A stretch of 64,000 nucleotides of DNA from Citrus sinensis (lineage: Eukaryota; Streptophyta; Magnoliopsida; Sapindales; Rutaceae), in the NCBI RefSeq assembly GCF_022201045.2, contig NC_068562.1, positions 17,669,001 through 17,733,000 of the forward strand, given 5' to 3'. Below, piece by piece: positions 58,681-64,000 of this stretch. The notes beneath the pieces are model-generated. The model ran no database searches. It was not told where the DNA came from and saw nothing but the letters and a program-made list of their open reading frames with translations. The first letter of the stretch is position 1; each line of letters opens with the position of its first letter. Position numbers and translations under genes: made by a program.

Positions 58681-60461
58681 ATAAAAACTTTCAAATGTAA
58701 AAAATGATTACCTTATATATTTACAAATTTTATTTCTAAATTGAATAGTGATAATTTTGGGTTTATGTAAGATACGTGATGATATATGCAAAATTTTATT
58801 AAGAATAAAAATTATTATCAAAATCAAAATTTGAAATTTTTTATATTTTTTAAAATTATTTATAAGATAAGTGATTTTGCATTCTTCTAAACCTCATCGA
58901 CAGCAACCCTAAATAATTTTTTAGTATAAGTAAGAAGCAAAATTTAAAACTATATGAAATATGTATAAAAATAAAAGTAAATCCAATTTTATTGATATTT
59001 CATATATGTCTAGTAATGTAAAAATATTTTTTTTTATTCTGATTTAACTTGATCCACATTGAGAAAAATAATTTTACTTAATTGTCCTATCATGAGTGTA
59101 GAATTTATGGTTAAATCAATTTAATAAAATTTATTCCAATTGTTTTCAATATAATTTTTTTATTTCAATTAATGAGCAAATTGTTTTCTTAAATAAATAA
59201 ACTATTTTTTAAAATTAAAATTGAATATTAATTTATAAATTTTATATTATTTTTATAAATATTTATTTTATTTATAATTTTAAAATACTAATTTATTATT
59301 TTTATATTAATTAATTAATTTTATTTATTATTGTAATTTATGAAGCTTATATTGATTATGACATTGATGCCGTAAAATTGTAATGATGGCAAGATAGAAT
59401 TTTCTTACTAATAAAAGATAAAAGGGTAATATGGTAATCTTAATGGTCATAGATCGAAGCCCTTGTATTTGCGCGGCATTTTTTAAGTGCGACTGAGAAA
59501 AAGCAGCGGGTGAGTGCATCTTCTGACAATATTCTCATTTCTCTGTACGATGCACCCTGTGTTTCTTGGGCTCCGTGTTCGCATTTTCTATTTTCCAAAT
59601 AAATCCAAAACCTTTAATTGAATTAATTAAAATGAATCAATAACACAGATTTCCCATGATAATTAAACCAATTTTTAACCTTATTTACTATCTAATTTTT
59701 ATCCAAAAATGGAGGAAAAAAAATTGCATGTTTTATGGGAAGTGGAGACCTAAATTGAAAATATGAAACCCATTGACTGCGCTTGATTCATTTATAACGT
59801 TTTCATTGTTTCCAACACTTCACTGTTTTGCACAGTCATCAACACTCATTGTCCTTTTTTTGGCCTTTTTGAGGAAAATGATTAAAAAAAAAAGCTCTTT
59901 CTGAGGGTTGAATTGAATTCTTTTTAGGGTTCTTACATTGCCCTTTACACAATTGATCTTGTTAGATTTCTTCGACTGCGTTATGGTTTTGGTGTAAAAT
60001 CTTGTTCTGGGTAGTTGTAAAATAACAGAAATTGGCTTGATTTTTTGGAGGGGGAGTTTTAGGGTTTTCTTCTTTTGCTGCTTAGGGTAATATTGATCAA
60101 AATGTGGGTTTGAGGAGTGAAGTGGTGTGAAAATTTTGGTTAAAGTTTGCATTTTTTTAGTATTTACTGTTGAGTCCTTTTTTTTTTACCTCTTTTTTAA
60201 TGAGTAAAACTTCTTGATCTACTTGGGTTGAGCTTCTGGAAGTGACTGAAAAGAGCAATGAGTAGTTTGCATGGGGTTGAACTGTGATTTTGAATTTGAT
60301 TAGAACTTCCCAGTTAAAAGAATGTTGTGTTATGGTGATTCTTAGTTGCTGAAGCATATAATCTTTAGGAAAGATTCTGAATCTAATGTTCTGATCCAAA
60401 AAAGTTCTTTTCAGTTTGGGGAGGGTTAGAAAAAAGAGAGGAAAAAGGTCATTTTTTGAAG
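58681..60461. other. Spacer and upstream/leader of the DUF1666 gene
   Basis: 58681-59450 is AT-rich without features. From about 59460 base composition changes (GCGCGGCATTTTTTAAGTGC) and the sequence to 60461 probably contains the promoter and a long 5' leader of the DUF1666 gene, possibly with a leader intron. Several out-of-frame ATGs precede the coding start. Confidence 0.4.
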
Positions 60462-63400
60462 ATGGATTTGTTCAAATTTATGAAGTTCAGGAAAGTTCAC
60501 AAACCAGAACCAGAAAAAGATTTGGAGGATAAGTCCGTGCCTCAACCGGAGGAACCAAAGAGCGAGAATGGTGGTGATCAGGACAACTCACCGAAGACTG
60601 ACACTTGTAGTGATTTTGAGGATGATGATGATGATTTTATAACAAATGAGGTGAAGAGGAGGCTCAAAGAGCTGAGAAGGAACAGTTTTATGGTGTTGAT
60701 TCCTGAAGAAGACTCGTGTGCCGAGGAGGAAGAGGATGAGGAGGAGGAGGGTGAGACAAGCTCCTGTGAGTGGAGAGATGTGGAAGCTGAGGGAAGGCAG
60801 TGGTGGGGTGGATTTGATGCTGTTTATGAGAAATATTGTGAACGGATGCTGTTCTTTGATAGGATGAGCTCACGGCAGCTCAATCTTGCCGGTAATTGTT
60901 GGTCTCTTCCTCTTGGTTTAGTCTTGCTGTTCACTTTAAATGACTCTGAAGTTGTTGGATGCCTGTATCTATGAGAATGAATGACTACTACATTTTGCTT
61001 GCAGCATGTGTTTTGGTATGGATGTTTAAGTTGGGCATTCTAATTTCCATTTATTTGATTCGACCTTTCTTAGGAGAACTCTTTTTTTTTTTTAAGTTCC
61101 GTTTCAGCAGGATAGGATCTGATCTGATTTTTTAAGCCCTTGAAGTCATATCTAGGAGCTTCATAACTCTTTTGGAACACCACAGATCATATTAGAACTT
61201 AAGAGCTTTCTGATGTCTATTATTTCCAAATCAGATTGCAAAAGCATAACAAGTGAGAAGTTAAAATATTGAAAATGATCTTTCAGAAAATAGTGTCCAC
61301 ATGACTACTGAGTAGCCAATGCCTTTTCAGTGCCTGTGATTTTTTCCTTAGGCTGTAATGCGCAGCAGATTGGACACAGTCTGTCGGACATTGGGGCTTA
61401 ATACAGGGTGACCAGAATTTCTACTTGCTATGATTTCAACTATTTTTATACAAATAAACTTCACATTTTGTTATAGGATCCCAAGTTCCTTCAACTCCAT
61501 CTCCGAAATCTGGATCAAAAAAGCTTGCATCTCCTTTTCGCTGCCTTTCTCTGAAAAAGATGGAAGAACCTGGAGAGGAAACCGAGCACCTTCAGAAGCC
61601 TGAGACTGATCCTTCACATGATATTGAAACAGCTTATGTAGCTCAAATTTGCTTAACCTGGGAAGCACTTCACTGCCAGTACACTCAACTAAGCCAGCAA
61701 ATCTCATGCCAACCTGAAAATCCCACATGTTGCAATCACAGTGCTCAGCAGCTTCAACAGTTCCAGGTTTTGTTGCAAAGGTTTATTGAAAACGAACCTT
61801 TTGAACAAGGTCTCAGGTCTGAAATTTATGCTCGTGCCAGGAATGTTTTCCCAAAACTGCTTCAAGCTCCAAATATCCAAGGTAAATCTTATTGGATGAT
61901 TCAGATTCACATAAAGAGATTTTTTTTTTTCTTTTGACTATATCATGGTCATAGTTTCTGTTTAGAAACCTCCTCCTACCAATGACTATATTATGTATCT
62001 TTTCGATCAAATACAGAAGTGGTGGATTTGGTTTCTGCGCTTTTGCTGGAGACTTAATTTGCTTGGCTCAACCTTTCAGGTTCAGGTCAAAAAGGAAAAG
62101 AGCAGGGGGAAGAAGAATCCGATTTTGTGGTACTTGTTTCTGATCTTATCAAGATTTTAGAAAGCACAATGCTGGTTTTCCGCATATTTCTAAAGATGGA
62201 CAAGACAAAGTCTAGTGGCGTTCTTAATCTGTTTGGAAATCATAGCCAGAATGCAACCCCTCTTCATCAAATTCAGTGTTCTCTTGAAAAGGTAAGGCTC
62301 TTTTGTTGAGACATTTTGGGTTACAAGTTCATAGCTTGACATTCTTATCAGACTTAATTGATCAAGAAGTCTTCTCAGGACTTCCAGTTTATTTCCTAGT
62401 TGTGGACCATTTTGCTGGTTTCGTTACTTGTCCAGCTATTTGCTTCAGAGCTGCTACTGTATGCACGTCCTTTATAAAACTTCTCTTAATTTGTGGTGTA
62501 GCGGTGTCCCAGAGCCTCTATTTATTTCTTTCTTGGCTTGATGTTGGAGCTACAGTGTACACTTCATTGACAGCACACAAGAAAGAATTATAGTTAAATC
62601 CAATCATTGAAGGCATGTAGAACATTGGTATTGATTTTGGTGGATCTTACAATGCATAGTATTGCAAAACTTCAGTGCAAGGAATATGAATTTCCTTGTT
62701 GCTTAAATATAAGGAAATTTCTGGGTTTCTTGTAGAACACTATTTCCTTTCTTGTAGCACAAGAAAACATTGATATATCCATAGAAAATGCCTTCGAAAC
62801 TTAGTAGCTGGGCATCCTTCTATTGTTTGATTACTTCAGGCCTACTGATAAACTCGTTTTATTGACTAAGTTGTGGTACTTCCATGCTTTTTCCTGTTTG
62901 AATAAGGTGATTATATCTGCAACAATAAAAGTTACGAATTATTTGTTTCATTTTTCATACACATGTATGTATTTGTAATGGATTAGACCACAAGTTGTGA
63001 ACCTTATGTCTTGCATCACTAGTATCAATGACTACTTTCATGTTTCCCATTGGCAACTGCTCTTATAATTGTTTTTAAGCCTCTGACAATTGACCCGTTG
63101 TGCCACAGAAAGAAATGCGGCTGAAGGAACTGCATAAAAGGAGTAAAGGTGGGAAAAAGAAGTCCTGGCCTCAAACATGGGATGGTATTCAGCTATTGTT
63201 TGGCATTATTGACATCAAAGTCATGTCAAGAGTTCTTAAAATGGCAAGGGTCACTAAGGAGCAACTCTTTTGGTGTGAAGAAAAGATGAAAAAGTTAGAC
63301 TTATCAGATGGTAAGTTGAAAAGAGACCCCTCTCCTATCCTTTTCCCTTGTTGATGGTTCTACGGTTAAAGATTAAACAAGCCAATTTTTTGGAGACCTT

Positions 63401-63641
63401 TCATCTAGTTCATTCTTCCTCTGAATGCTATTTGGGATATTTGTCTGAGGATTATTCATAAACCAATCTTCGATCTACATGTATAGATCAACAGGCAGTT
63501 TCTAGGTTTCTTGAGGGTAATGTTTACCCGTGCCTTCCTTAAACTATGCAATCTCTTGATTTGCACCATCTTTCGAAAATGTTTTAATTTTGATACCATT
63601 CAGAGTCCTTGCGGGAAAAACTAAGTGAAAGTGAATATTAA
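60462..63641 (+). CDS. DUF1666 family protein
   Basis: A plant-specific protein of unknown function. Five coding exons, 60462-60891, 61477-61881, 62080-62291, 63109-63310 and 63604-63641, with GT-AG introns, give 428 residues. The start is the ATG of MDLFKFMKFRK; an upstream TTG in the same frame is not a start. Residues 60-105 are strongly acidic (DFEDDDDDF, EEEEDEEEEGE), followed by WRDVEAEGRQWWGGFDAVYE. From about residue 165 to the end lies the DUF1666 region: ETAYVAQICLTWEALHCQYT, LQRFIENEPFEQGLRSEIYA, DFVVLVSDLIKILESTMLVF, KSWPQTWDGIQLLFGIIDIK and ARVTKEQLFWCEEKMKKLD. Some relatives carry predicted membrane segments; none is evident here. Frame closure and conserved blocks suggest a functional gene. 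Confidence 0.92.
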
Positions 63642-64000
63642 GCCTCTACTTTTGGTAAGTGTGGCTTCTTGTTGTGCAAAGGTTGTATCAACTTGTCAAA
63701 TATTGTCATTTTGTATCTCAGCAGCTGCAACCATTTTGTATTATTGATGTTGCAGGGAAAATTGTGGATGTTTTGTGAAAAGTGATTTCCAAATGCTTTG
63801 TGCATTTGTCTTCTTTATTATTTTGGTACAAGATATGTTGAATTGGTGTAGGAAGGCAATTCAATGGGTTAGTTTAATTTAGATTGAGTGTTAAACTAAC
63901 GCTAAGCTCATCTTTTTGTTAACTTTTTAGAAATGTACAATTGGTAATTACTGGATAATAATATAAAACTAATTAAATTTTACTTGTATATTACTATATA
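63642..64000. other. 3' flank of the DUF1666 gene
   Basis: Probable 3' UTR followed by AT-rich sequence to the window end; nothing else seen. Confidence 0.4.

Noticed and set aside
1..64000. CRISPR arrays, bacterial operons or phage genes
   Set aside because: None of the repeats has CRISPR spacing; genes are spliced and plant-like throughout.

Overview
The window is nuclear DNA from a flowering plant, most likely a eudicot. The evidence is spliced genes with GT-AG introns, plant-specific families (PLS-class PPR, DUF1666, FAR1-like), plant transposons (CACTA, hAT, Mutator-like MITEs, L1-type LINE, Ty1/copia, tRNA-derived SINE) and a small plastid 16S rRNA insertion. A woody rosid such as Citrus would fit, but species was not established.

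Layout. 1-2820 is the 3' part of a decayed Ty1/copia element with its 3' LTR. It abuts a duplicated, broken last exon and intron of a GDSL lipase gene (2821-4050). 5457-12655 is a decayed CACTA/En-Spm element encoding tnp2 transposase and Ulp1-like peptidase remnants on the minus strand, with a Mutator-like MITE nested inside. 15324-15419 is a plastid 16S fragment. 15582-22881 is a nearly full-length L1-type LINE split by a 1.4-kb hAT element with a perfect 8-bp target duplication. 23175-25923 is an intact four-exon GDSL esterase/lipase (minus), the paralogue of the broken copy. 26061-27150 holds two tRNA-derived units, one a SINE with a perfect 19-bp target duplication. 27-32 kb is degenerate repeat DNA with an LRR fragment and a MITE. 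34270-37090 is a FAR1-type pseudogene (minus) interrupted by a second hAT element.

From 37 kb on the window is gene-bearing. It contains an intronless, probably organelle-targeted DUF3820-like protein (37311-38231, plus), a two-exon E-subgroup PPR gene (39861-42331, minus), a four-coding-exon F-box gene (46751-48811, plus), a nine-coding-exon GPN3-type GTPase gene (51271-54737, plus) and a five-coding-exon DUF1666 gene (60462-63641, plus). For each spliced gene I joined the exons by hand. All junctions are GT-AG and every frame closes.

The genes do not form a pathway. Two are probably organelle-directed (the DUF3820-like protein and the PPR protein), one should assist RNA polymerase assembly or import (GPN3), one is a probable SCF substrate receptor, one is a secreted lipase and one is unknown (DUF1666). 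I found no clearly new biological system. The most notable material is the layered transposon nesting with readable target duplications, the tnp2-to-Ulp1 junction in the CACTA element, and the FAR1 relic disrupted by a hAT element.
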